Assembly (NCBI GenBank): GCA_013696525.1
Contig: JACCYK010000609.1
Coordinates: 1-10,543 of the forward strand
DNA length: 10,543 nt
Origin: Chloroflexia bacterium
GTDB lineage: Bacteria; Chloroflexota; Chloroflexia; Thermomicrobiales; UBA6265
Direction of reading: 5' to 3'
Part shown: positions 1 through 7,419 of the stretch, in pieces
Position numbering within the stretch: the first letter of the stretch is position 1
Layout of the letters: each line of letters starts with the position of its first letter
Program-made: the position numbers and the translations under genes
Notes under the pieces: generated by a model
The model's input: the letters and a program-made list of their open reading frames with translations, nothing else
The model's database searches: none
What the model was told of the DNA's origin: nothing

Positions 1-1735
1 GTTCGAGCAAGCAGTCAACGAGCCAGAAGGAGCAGATCGCGAACGCTCCCTCGCCGGGAGGAAGCCCGTCATAGACATGATCGCCATACCGTCGCAGCAG
101 GCCATCCGTCGCCAGCCACGCTTCAATCCGCTCGATGGTTGCCCGCATGCGCGCATCATCGGCGGGCAGGAAACCAACGAGCGGCATCCGAAGCGTCGCC
201 GCATCGAGGTCGTGACTCCCATAGGACATCGTGAAGGCATCAATCTCCCGGTTATACCCTCGTTCCAGCACGTCCTCCCGGATCGCATCTCGATTCTGCC
301 GCCACCGGTCAACGTCGCCGCGGAACTGCTCCGGTTCAAGCTCGTGCAGCGCGATCGCGCGATCCAGCCCGACCCAGCAAATGACCTTCGAGTAGACATA
401 GTGGCGCGGCTCACCCCGCATCTCCCAGACGCCTTGATCCGGTAGCGGCCAGACCTGACAGATATAGTCCGCGACGTCCCGGAGCAATTGCCACGTCTCC
501 GGCCCGATCTCATCGCCGTCACCGGCCTTGCTGACCGCCAAGTAGTAGAAGTGAAAAGCATCGATCAGCTCACCGTAGGCATCGAGCTGGAACTGCTTAG
601 CCGCGGCGTTGCCGACCCGCACCGGCGGCGAGTCCCGATACCCGCTGAGATGAGCCAGCTCCCGTTCGGGAATGTCGCTTGACCCGTGAATGTCGTACAT
701 GATCCGGAGTTCCTTCGGGTTGGTGCCGGCGCACGTATGCGCAATCCAGCGCCAGAACCCGTGGGCCGCCGAGACATCAGCCATGAGGTGAAAGGCGTAG
801 AGCGTGAAGGTGGCATCACGCAACCAGCAATAGCGGTAATCCCAATTGCGATTGCCGCCGATGCGCTCCGGGAGCGAGGTCGTTGGAGCGGCGATGACGG
901 CGCCGGTTGGCTGGAATGTCAGCATCTTCAACGCCAGTGCCGATCGCCGCATCGCGGGCTGGTAGGGGCCGCCAAGCCCGGCCCCGGCTCCCCACCGTCG
1001 CCAGGCAACATCGGTCCGTTCGACCTCCGCCGCCCAGTCGTTCGGCTCCAGCATTGCGACCGCATCGGCGCGGGTCTTGGCGCCGGCAATGACACAGACG
1101 GCACGGTCGCCGCTAGCAAGCGGGAGCGATCCGGTGAGCCGGCCAGGCTCTATTTGACATAACGCTCCAGGCCAGGCGATCGCCACGAAGCGGTGCCCAT
1201 CGGTGGCGATGGCGCCGGCGCCCGACACGATCTCAATCTGAGCCCGCGCCTGAGCAAAGTCGAACGTGAGGAGCGTTTCGAGCTCGATCGTGACCGGTCC
1301 GGCGACGGCATCGAGCAGGCGTACGATCCGGCTGTTGACTGGCGCGTCGGTCGTGCCATCGAGCGGTGAACGGGCGCCATCGTCGGGCAGCACCATGGCA
1401 TCGGTGATGCGGACCGTGCCGCCGGCGGCGGTCAAGGTCGTCTCCAACACATTGGAGTCCGGCCGGTAGGCGCGGCGCGAGCGCAACCGGCCGCCGTCCG
1501 CCGCTGGCTGGATCCGGAAAAACCCGCCGATCGCACGGTCGAGGATGCGGCAGAAGATCGCCGGGCTATCAAAATGTGGCAGGCAGAGCCAATCGATGGC
1601 ACCGTCGGTGGCCACCAGCGCCGCGGTCTGGGTATCTCCAATCAAGGCGTAGGCACCGATGGGCAGATAGCCGTCGCGGGCCGTCGCCGGGATGATCTGG
1701 TCCGGTGGAGCCGCCGCCGAGATTGATTCCGTCAC
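1..1735 (-). CDS. Glycoside hydrolase family 15 protein (glucoamylase/trehalase-like), C-terminus cut by window edge
   Basis: The minus-strand frame is open from the start to the left edge, giving 578 residues of a family usually about 600-660 long. GH15 enzymes are inverting hydrolases that release glucose from glucans or trehalose. Near the N-terminus is the small-domain signature D-G-A-I-D-W-L (about residues 44-50) followed by P-H-F-D-S-P. The (alpha/alpha)6 barrel carries N-W-D-Y-R-Y-C-W-L-R-D at 297-307. G-V-W-E-M-R-G-E-P-R-H at about 435-445 places E438 as the likely general acid, followed by S-K-V-I-C-W-V. A late S-Y-G-S-H-D-L-D-A and P-L-V-G-F-L-P stretch also fits the family. The general base, normally in an S-E-E-like motif near the C-terminus, would lie beyond position 1. 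No signal peptide is visible, so it is probably cytoplasmic. I chose the GTG at 1733-1735 from the Shine-Dalgarno spacing; ATG 1739-1741 is the alternative. The sequence does not separate glucoamylase, glucodextranase and mycobacterial-type trehalase activity. Confidence 0.9.
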   Translation of the reverse strand, partial: MTESISAAAPPDQIIPATARDGYLPIGAYALIGDTQTAALVATDGAIDWLCLPHFDSPAIFCRILDRAIGGFFRIQPAADGGRLRSRRAYRPDSNVLETTLTAAGGTVRITDAMVLPDDGARSPLDGTTDAPVNSRIVRLLDAVAGPVTIELETLLTFDFAQARAQIEIVSGAGAIATDGHRFVAIAWPGALCQIEPGRLTGSLPLASGDRAVCVIAGAKTRADAVAMLEPNDWAAEVERTDVAWRRWGAGAGLGGPYQPAMRRSALALKMLTFQPTGAVIAAPTTSLPERIGGNRNWDYRYCWLRDATFTLYAFHLMADVSAAHGFWRWIAHTCAGTNPKELRIMYDIHGSSDIPERELAHLSGYRDSPPVRVGNAAAKQFQLDAYGELIDAFHFYYLAVSKAGDGDEIGPETWQLLRDVADYICQVWPLPDQGVWEMRGEPRHYVYSKVICWVGLDRAIALHELEPEQFRGDVDRWRQNRDAIREDVLERGYNREIDAFTMSYGSHDLDAATLRMPLVGFLPADDARMRATIERIEAWLATDGLLRRYGDHVYDGLPPGEGAFAICSFWLVDCLLE

Positions 1736-1741
1736 GCCCAT

Positions 1742-1746
1742 CCTCC
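1742..1746 (-). promoter_or_regulatory. Shine-Dalgarno GGAGG of the GH15 gene; decides the start codon
   Basis: Read on the minus strand, GGAGG directly abuts ATG (1741-1739), which leaves no spacer. Six nucleotides after GGAGG comes an in-frame GTG (1735-1733), the ideal distance. The GTG is therefore the better start, and the protein loses two residues compared with the ATG. Confidence 0.6.
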
Positions 1747-1802
1747 GGTGGTTGCCTCGTCCAGCTCAGGGCTCATTCCATGACGATTGCTAGCGTATCG
1801 CA

Positions 1803-1817
1803 TGCTCGCCGCGAGCA
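1803..1817. repeat. Perfect 7-bp inverted repeat with 1-nt centre, between fmt and the GH15 gene
   Basis: TGCTCGC and GCGAGCA are separated by one base, so an RNA would form at least a 6-bp GC-rich stem with a tri-loop. It lies 42 nt beyond the fmt stop and 67 nt before the GH15 start. No T-run follows on either strand, so it is not a classical intrinsic terminator. It could be an operator for a dimeric regulator, or part of a weak terminator region together with the neighbouring repeat. Confidence 0.45.
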
Positions 1818-1821
1818 GGTT

Positions 1822-1851
1822 CTTTGCGGGCAACTCAACTTATCCGCAAAG
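1822..1851. repeat. Perfect 8-bp inverted repeat (14-nt loop) just after fmt
   Basis: CTTTGCGG (1822-1829) and CCGCAAAG (1844-1851) are exact inverted copies around a 14-nt AT-richer loop. On the minus strand the stem begins 8 nt after the fmt stop codon (1862-1860). No U-tract follows, so termination is uncertain. The spacing would also suit a protein-binding palindrome controlling the downstream GH15 gene. Confidence 0.45.
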
Positions 1852-1859
1852 TTCTGTTT

Positions 1860-2849
1860 CTACCGCTCCCTCTCTCCATCCACGGCGACGATCAGTGGCG
1901 GCCGCGGTCCTGGCCGGCCCGTCATTCCCAGCATTTTCGACTCGTCCCTCCTGCCGGCGAGAAAATCCGCCGCGCCGAGCGGCTTGCCACCCGCGGCTTG
2001 GACCCTCATCAGGCGCAACGCATCCTCACCACACGCTACCAAAAACTCCGACCGATCCGCCATCACCGTCCCAGGCGCCGGCGGTTGCGACATTGGTACC
2101 GGTTCCGCCTGATGGACCTGCAACGTCTGGCCTTCCAGCGTTGTCCAGGCTCGTGGCCAAGGCCAGAACGCCCGCACCGAACGATCCAACAGTTGTCCCG
2201 GCAGCGACCAGTCGAGCCAGCCATCGGCTTTCGTCAACGGTCTGGTGAGCGTCACCCCGGTCGTCGGTTGCGCCGTGGGCCGGATCTCCCCGGCGACATA
2301 TCGAGGCAGCACGCTCGCGGCGAGCTCCGCGCCGGCCTCGGCCAGTCGCCGGGTCAACAACTGCGTGGTGTCCACCGCCGACATCGGCTCACGTCTTGAA
2401 CCGATGATCGGACCGGTATCGAGGCCTGCCTCCATCAGCATCAGCGTGACGCCGGTCTCGTCATCACCGTTAAGGATAGCGGCGGCGATCGGGCTGGCGC
2501 CCCGGTAGCGCGGCAGGAGCGAGGCATGGACATTGACGCAGCCGAGCCTGGGCAGAGCAAGCGTCTTCGGACCGAAGATCAAACCATAGGCGGCAACGAC
2601 GAAGAGGTCGGCCGCAACCGCCCGTAAAGGAGCCCGTGAGTCTGGATCACGTAAATTCGGTGGTTGGAAGCACCGGAGGCCGAGCTCCGTCGCTGCCTGA
2701 GTCACGGGCGATGCGGCGAGTCGCCGCCCCCGGCCAGCGCGGCGATCCGGCCGTGAGACCACCAGCACAACCTCGTACTGGCTATCATGGACGAGACGCC
2801 GTAGAGTGGGCACCGCGAACGCCGGGGTGCCGAAGAAAACGACACGCAT
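1860..2849 (-). CDS. fmt: Methionyl-tRNA formyltransferase
   Basis: This 329-residue cytoplasmic enzyme moves a formyl group from 10-formyl-tetrahydrofolate to initiator Met-tRNA. The N-terminal fold starts F-F-G-T-P-A-F-A-V-P. The tRNA-contact loop P-D-R-R-A-G-R-G-R-R-L is at 34-44. The formyl-transfer triad is present: N106 and H108 in N-V-H-A-S-L-L-P-R-Y-R-G, and D144 in E-A-G-L-D-T-G-P-I. The C-terminal tRNA-binding domain starts near 200 and has D-W-S, R-A-F-W-P-W-P, and L-R-L-M-R-V-Q with A-A-D-F-L. The start at 2849 is chosen because the next upstream ATG adds 28 non-conserved residues, while GAGG lies 9 nt before this one. The protein runs about 25 residues past the usual end near F-L-A-G-R-R, with a Pro/Arg-rich tail. 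Its usual partner def is not adjacent here. The GH15 gene follows 124 bp downstream on the same strand. Confidence 0.97.
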   Translation of the reverse strand: MRVVFFGTPAFAVPTLRRLVHDSQYEVVLVVSRPDRRAGRGRRLAASPVTQAATELGLRCFQPPNLRDPDSRAPLRAVAADLFVVAAYGLIFGPKTLALPRLGCVNVHASLLPRYRGASPIAAAILNGDDETGVTLMLMEAGLDTGPIIGSRREPMSAVDTTQLLTRRLAEAGAELAASVLPRYVAGEIRPTAQPTTGVTLTRPLTKADGWLDWSLPGQLLDRSVRAFWPWPRAWTTLEGQTLQVHQAEPVPMSQPPAPGTVMADRSEFLVACGEDALRLMRVQAAGGKPLGAADFLAGRRDESKMLGMTGRPGPRPPLIVAVDGERER

Positions 2850-2880
2850 CGATGAATCCCTCGGAGTGCAAGTAGCCGGC
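2850..2880. promoter_or_regulatory. 31-bp divergent intergenic region between fmt and the YYY gene pair
   Basis: Only 31 bp separate the two start codons. On the minus strand GAGG at 2862-2859 lies 9 nt before the fmt ATG and serves as its ribosome site. On the plus strand the only purine-rich site, GGAG at 2863-2866, is 14 nt before ATG 2881, too far to be convincing. No recognisable -35/-10 pair fits in this gap, so the promoters must lie at least partly inside the opposing coding sequences. Confidence 0.5.
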
Positions 2881-5800
2881 ATGACCATCGACCCGGTCGA
2901 CAGACGCTCATCGCCATCGTCGCACAACATCTCGTCCTCGCGTTGGAGCCCACGGCGCCGCCTGCCGTCAGCAACGGTAATGGCGTTGCTGATTGTCGTC
3001 CTCGCCGCGCTGGGCCTGCGCCTCTACGCGTTGAATTGGGACGACGGCCGTAACCTGCACCCGGATGAGCTCTACGTCGCGAAAGATGTCCTGATCCAGC
3101 GGATCTCGTTTACCTGGCCCCCCGATTGGGACAATCTGCTCGACCCGGCCGCCAGCGGCTTGAACCCGCGCTCCGCCGATCCGAACTCCGGGGAGCTACG
3201 CGAGTATCCCTATGGAGCGCTGCCGCTCCTGGTGACGGACACGTTCGCCGCAATTTTGGGGTGGGTCACCGGCGACAATTGGAATGCCAGTGATCGTGCC
3301 TATCTCGTCGGCCGGGCGCTCTCCGCGGTGTTCGATACGCTCACCGTCGTCGTTGTCTACGCGATCGGCTCCCGCGTCTTCTCATCCAGCGTCGGATTGT
3401 TCGCGGCCATATTTGCCGCCCTCGCTCCGATGTCGATTCAGCTGGCGCATTTCTTCACGACCGAATCATGGCTGACCTTTTTCGTCAGTCTCACCCTCTA
3501 TTGCGCGATCCGCTCCGCCGAGTCCGGGGCCAGCCGATGGTTTGCCGCCGCGGGCTTGGCGTTTGGGCTGGCCATGGCGACCAAAGGCAGCGTGTTTGCC
3601 CTGGCCGGACTGATCGGCGCCGCCCTCCTCTACGATTGCTGGCGACGATGGCGAACCGGCGGCGCTGCAAATGACGCCCTCTATGTCGTTCCCCGAAACA
3701 TCGCCCTCTCGGCCATCGCCGCACTGCTGGGGTTCGCGGCGTTCGAGCCGTACGTCTTTGCCCAACCCGGGATATTCCTGGTGTCCCTTCAGCGTCAGGC
3801 GGAAATCGTCAGCGGGACGTTTGATATCCCCTTCACCCGGGTCTTCATCGGCACGATGCCGGTGGTCTATCAGCTCGAGCAGTTCGTGCGGTGGGGCTTC
3901 GGTCCGGTGGCTGGACTGCTCGCGTTGACCGGGGTTGTGGTCGTTGGCCGTCGCTTCTGGCGGGAACCGACGGCCGGTCAGTGGATCCTGCTCTGCTGGC
4001 TGTTCGGGTACGGGCTCGTGATCGCGATCCCAGAGACCAAGTTTCTGCGTTACCTGGCACCGCTGGTGCCGGCCTTTGCCGTTACCGCCGGCGTTGCCCT
4101 AGCCGCCGTATTCTCCTTGATGAAGCGATGGTGGGGAGTGCGCCCGGCGCTCGCGACGTTGTCGCTGCTCTTGATCGGATCTGGACTTTGGACCATCGCC
4201 TTCGAGCACATCTACGCGGTGGAGCATCCGCGGCTGGCCGCCTCCCGCTGGATCTACGCCAACGTTCCGGCTGGGAGCACGCTGAGCGCGGAACTCTGGG
4301 ACGACCGGCTTCCAAGCTCGTTGGGACCGGGTTTGTCCGAGACCGACTACCAGTACCAGTTCATCACGACCAATTTGTATCAGGATCCGCCGCCGGTGGA
4401 AGTCGCCGACGCGCTGTACGACACGCTCGACCAGGTCGACTATGTGGTGCAATCGTCGGACCGGATCGCGACCGCGGTCCCCCGCTTGCCATGGCGGTAC
4501 CCGGTCCAGATCCGGTTCCTCGACTTGTTGCGCTCGGGTCAGCTTGGCTTCACCGAGGTCGCCGAATTCCACGTCACGCCGCGGCTAGGTCCAATCGGGT
4601 TCGACGACCGCCTGGCGGACGAGTCGTTCATCAACTACGACCATCCCCGGGTAACGATCTACGAGAAGACCAGTCTCGTCAGCCGGTCCGACTTCGACCT
4701 CCTGTTGGCCTGGGCGATCGACCGGCCATGGTCCCCAACTCGTCACCCGGAGCAAGCCTCGCTCCTGCTGGACGAACCGGTCGGCAACCTACCGGTTGTG
4801 GAAGATGCTCGTTGGAGCGCCGAGCTCACCAGTAACTCTGTCGCGGCATTGGCGGTCTGGGTCGTCTTACTGATTGTGCTCCAACTTGTCGGTTGGCCGA
4901 TCGTGCGGTTTGCGTTCCCTCGATTTGGCGATCGAGGTTGGGGGTTTGCACGACTTGTCGGGTTACTCATCTTGGGATATGTCGTTTGGCTCGGGGCCAG
5001 CGCACGGGTGTTCGAGTTCCGTGCCGTGGCGGTCGGCGTCGCCGCTACCACCGTCGGCCTCGTCGCTTGGGTGCTCCTGGGGCGCCGGGGCGGCCCGGTG
5101 GGCCTTCACCAACGCCGAACCATCGCCGGCGCCGAGGTCATGTTCTGGATCGTACTCGGCCTCTTTCTTTTCTTTCGTTTCCTCAACCCGGACGGCTGGC
5201 ATCCGATTTGGGGCGGCGAGAAACCGATGGAGTTTGCCCACCTCAACGCCACCTTGCGGAGCGCCCACTTTCCCCCGTACGACCCGTGGTACGCTGACGG
5301 GTACATCAACTACTACTACTACGGCCTCTATCTCATCGCCTTTTGTCTGAAGCTGACCGGTATCCCCGCCGAGATCGGCTTCAACCTCGCTCAACCCACG
5401 ATCGTCGCCTTCCTGGCTTCGGGCGCGTTCTCCGTGGCGGCCACGCTCGGCCGCGACCTGACGCGACAAACCCGCCTCGCCATCCCCGGCGGCGTGCTCG
5501 GTGTCGTGCTCGTACTGGCCGTTGGGAATTTGACCACGGTCGGTCGGCTCCTCAGCGGGGGCCAATTAGACTTTGGTTCATTCCTCGACTGGGTCTGGGC
5601 CGGAAGCCGGGCGATCGAAGGTGCTATTACCGAATTCCCTTACTTCACCGCGCTGTACGCCGACCTTCATGCCCATGTCATCGCCCTGCCGATGACCGTG
5701 CTCGCGATCGGTCTCTCGTACAGCTTGGCTCAAACGTCGAGTGATGGCTTCCGTCATCTGGCCCGAACCCAGCGCGCGCCGTGGAAGCTTCGGCTTGCCG

Positions 5801-7419
5801 CTCAACTTGCCCTCCTCATGCTCGTCCTTGGCTCGCTCTTTCCGACCAATGCCTGGGACGTGCCAGTTTATGCCGCGCTGGCGATTGGCGCTATCATCGT
5901 TGGCGCTCGCCCCATCTCCACCTGGCGACCGCGCGTTGCCTGGGTGGGAAGCGCGTCGTTTCTGCTGGCAGCGGGCGCCTACCTCATCTTCCGACCATTT
6001 CACGACCACTATCTTGCCTTGTTCGGCTCATTGGGGCTCATCCGGGAACCGACCCCATATGTTGAAGCCGCGAGCCACCTCGGCGGTCTGCTCGCGATCG
6101 TCATGGTCGGTCTGTTCCTGCTCGCGCCCCCCCGACGGCAATCTACCGGATGGCTCATTGGACAACCGGCCTTCGCCATGGCGATCGTACTTTTCACCGT
6201 ACTCCTGGTCAACCTCGCGGCCCGAGTCGAGCCGGACGTAGTACCTGCGATCCTCACGGCTCTGTTGTTGCTGGTCGGTGGTCTGGTGGCGCTTGTGATC
6301 TGGACGCGACGCCAAGTCGCCGGCGCTCCGTCGATCCTCGGTTCAGCTCTTCTGCTCGTGGCGGCACTGCTCTTCTTTGTCACCCTTGGGCTCCTGGCGC
6401 TTCGGCAGCCAGTGTTGACCGGCTTCTTGCTGATTGCCAGTCTCGCCTTAGTCGTTTGGCTGATTGAAGCCACGGTGGTCGCGAGGTTCGTCTCGCTGCT
6501 GGTGTTAGCGGCGACATCGGTGGGCGCCGGCACCGAGATCGTCTTCATCGCCGACGACTTGGTCGAAACCTCGGCCTATCGAATGAACACCGTCTTCAAG
6601 TTCTACAACCAGATATGGGTTCTGCTGTCGCTCGCCGGGGCGGCTCTGGTTACGCGAATGCTGTTTGAGGCGTGCTTCCTCGGCCAGCGGCCACACCGGT
6701 CGCCCGCCGTCCTTCAGCCAGGCGTGGTGACTCGCCAGGGCTGGGCCCGGGCTGGGCTCGTCGTCTCCGCCGTGATCATCGCTGGCTCGTTATCCTATCC
6801 GTTGTTCGCAACCTTGCCGAGACTGCATCAGCGGTTCGAGCAAGGCGCGAGCCCCGGCACGCTGAACGCGTTGGCTTGGATGGACAGCGGCACGATCAGC
6901 GTAAACGGCGCGGATGGCGTGCCCGAGCTCGCGTTCGCGGACGATCGGGCCGCCATTGACTGGCTGAACGACAACGTTCCCGGTTCACCGGTGATCGCCG
7001 AAGCGTCCATCGGTCCCTATCGTTGCAACGGCTCCCGCTTCTCCATTGCCACCGGCCTGCCAACCATCATCGGCTGGGAGCGGCACCAGCAGCAGCAACG
7101 GTATCCCGAGCTAATGCCGGAACGAGTTGACGATGTCCGCGCGCTCTATACGTCCAGTGATAGCGCGGAGAAGGAAGCGATCTTGCGCAAGTACAACGTT
7201 GCCTATGTCATCGTCGGCGACATCGAACGCTATTACATCGTCCCCAACGGGAACGAATGCGTGGCGACTGGATCGACGGCCGGGATCGCGGCGTTTGACG
7301 ACCTGCTCGGTGACGTGCTCGACATAGCCTTCGTTCATGGGGGCACCACCGTCTACCGGGTGCTTCCGGTGGGCGCCGGCAGCAACACCCGCGGCGGAGA
7401 ACGCTATGCAATGGCTTGA
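2881..7419 (+). CDS. Giant membrane protein: GT-C (PMT/ArnT-like) glycosyltransferase module fused to a DUF2298/Chlor_Arch_YYY module
   Basis: The protein has 1512 residues and is strongly polytopic. Residues 34-440 form a GT-C-like module. The first outer loop carries H-P-D-E at 60-63, the acidic motif expected in PMT/GT39 enzymes that use polyprenyl-phosphate sugars. T-T-E-S lies at 193-196, T-K-G near 234, and K-F-L-R-Y-L-A-P-L-V-P at 387-397. A soluble lobe follows (about 441-650). A second membrane block (about 652-1310) is the YYY module: G-G-E-K-P-M at 778-783, I-N-Y-Y-Y-Y-G at 809-815, E-F-P at 918-920, D-L-H-A-H-V at 928-933, and R-M-N-T-V-F-K-F-Y at 1234-1242. A C-terminal soluble lobe (1311-1512) has G-L-P-T-I-I-G-W. 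The family's function is unknown; envelope glycosyl transfer is my inference. The start is uncertain: ATG 2881 has a poor ribosome site, and GTG 2866 or ATG 2806, both running toward or into fmt, are alternatives. Confidence 0.88.
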   Translation: MTIDPVDRRSSPSSHNISSSRWSPRRRLPSATVMALLIVVLAALGLRLYALNWDDGRNLHPDELYVAKDVLIQRISFTWPPDWDNLLDPAASGLNPRSADPNSGELREYPYGALPLLVTDTFAAILGWVTGDNWNASDRAYLVGRALSAVFDTLTVVVVYAIGSRVFSSSVGLFAAIFAALAPMSIQLAHFFTTESWLTFFVSLTLYCAIRSAESGASRWFAAAGLAFGLAMATKGSVFALAGLIGAALLYDCWRRWRTGGAANDALYVVPRNIALSAIAALLGFAAFEPYVFAQPGIFLVSLQRQAEIVSGTFDIPFTRVFIGTMPVVYQLEQFVRWGFGPVAGLLALTGVVVVGRRFWREPTAGQWILLCWLFGYGLVIAIPETKFLRYLAPLVPAFAVTAGVALAAVFSLMKRWWGVRPALATLSLLLIGSGLWTIAFEHIYAVEHPRLAASRWIYANVPAGSTLSAELWDDRLPSSLGPGLSETDYQYQFITTNLYQDPPPVEVADALYDTLDQVDYVVQSSDRIATAVPRLPWRYPVQIRFLDLLRSGQLGFTEVAEFHVTPRLGPIGFDDRLADESFINYDHPRVTIYEKTSLVSRSDFDLLLAWAIDRPWSPTRHPEQASLLLDEPVGNLPVVEDARWSAELTSNSVAALAVWVVLLIVLQLVGWPIVRFAFPRFGDRGWGFARLVGLLILGYVVWLGASARVFEFRAVAVGVAATTVGLVAWVLLGRRGGPVGLHQRRTIAGAEVMFWIVLGLFLFFRFLNPDGWHPIWGGEKPMEFAHLNATLRSAHFPPYDPWYADGYINYYYYGLYLIAFCLKLTGIPAEIGFNLAQPTIVAFLASGAFSVAATLGRDLTRQTRLAIPGGVLGVVLVLAVGNLTTVGRLLSGGQLDFGSFLDWVWAGSRAIEGAITEFPYFTALYADLHAHVIALPMTVLAIGLSYSLAQTSSDGFRHLARTQRAPWKLRLAAQLALLMLVLGSLFPTNAWDVPVYAALAIGAIIVGARPISTWRPRVAWVGSASFLLAAGAYLIFRPFHDHYLALFGSLGLIREPTPYVEAASHLGGLLAIVMVGLFLLAPPRRQSTGWLIGQPAFAMAIVLFTVLLVNLAARVEPDVVPAILTALLLLVGGLVALVIWTRRQVAGAPSILGSALLLVAALLFFVTLGLLALRQPVLTGFLLIASLALVVWLIEATVVARFVSLLVLAATSVGAGTEIVFIADDLVETSAYRMNTVFKFYNQIWVLLSLAGAALVTRMLFEACFLGQRPHRSPAVLQPGVVTRQGWARAGLVVSAVIIAGSLSYPLFATLPRLHQRFEQGASPGTLNALAWMDSGTISVNGADGVPELAFADDRAAIDWLNDNVPGSPVIAEASIGPYRCNGSRFSIATGLPTIIGWERHQQQQRYPELMPERVDDVRALYTSSDSAEKEAILRKYNVAYVIVGDIERYYIVPNGNECVATGSTAGIAAFDDLLGDVLDIAFVHGGTTVYRVLPVGAGSNTRGGERYAMA
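7396..7399 (+). promoter_or_regulatory. Shine-Dalgarno GGAG inside the upstream gene; fixes the start of the second YYY gene
   Basis: GGAG lies six nucleotides before ATG 7406, ideal spacing. It sits within the last codons of the upstream gene, whose TGA is at 7417-7419. The 14-nt overlap suggests translational coupling. It also rules against an earlier in-frame ATG at 7337, which would add 23 residues of Ala/Pro-rich sequence and a much longer overlap. Confidence 0.7.

Noticed and set aside
77..1162. Several plus-strand open frames over the first kilobase
   Set aside because: The minus strand here encodes contiguous GH15 motifs without a stop, so these are antisense shadows.
340..1190. Scattered GCGATCGC-like octamers resembling HIP1
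   Set aside because: There are only a few copies, at a density expected for GC-rich DNA, with no regular spacing.
1824..2399. Plus-strand open frame of 191 codons opposite fmt
   Set aside because: It lies antisense to well-conserved fmt sequence, is very rich in Arg and His, and has no recognisable motif.
3891..4835. Plus-strand open frame of 314 codons within the giant YYY gene
   Set aside because: It overlaps a clearly real gene in another frame. Its translation is Arg/Gly/Pro-rich and low in membrane or domain signals, typical of a shadow frame in GC-rich DNA.
4963..5565. Minus-strand open frame of 200 codons antisense to the giant YYY gene
   Set aside because: Its charged, low-complexity composition (Glu, Gly, Asp) mirrors the hydrophobic codons on the coding strand.
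7082..7099. CAG-rich microsatellite-like run
   Set aside because: It is only four Gln codons, one of them CAA, in frame in a real gene; too short to be a repeat element.
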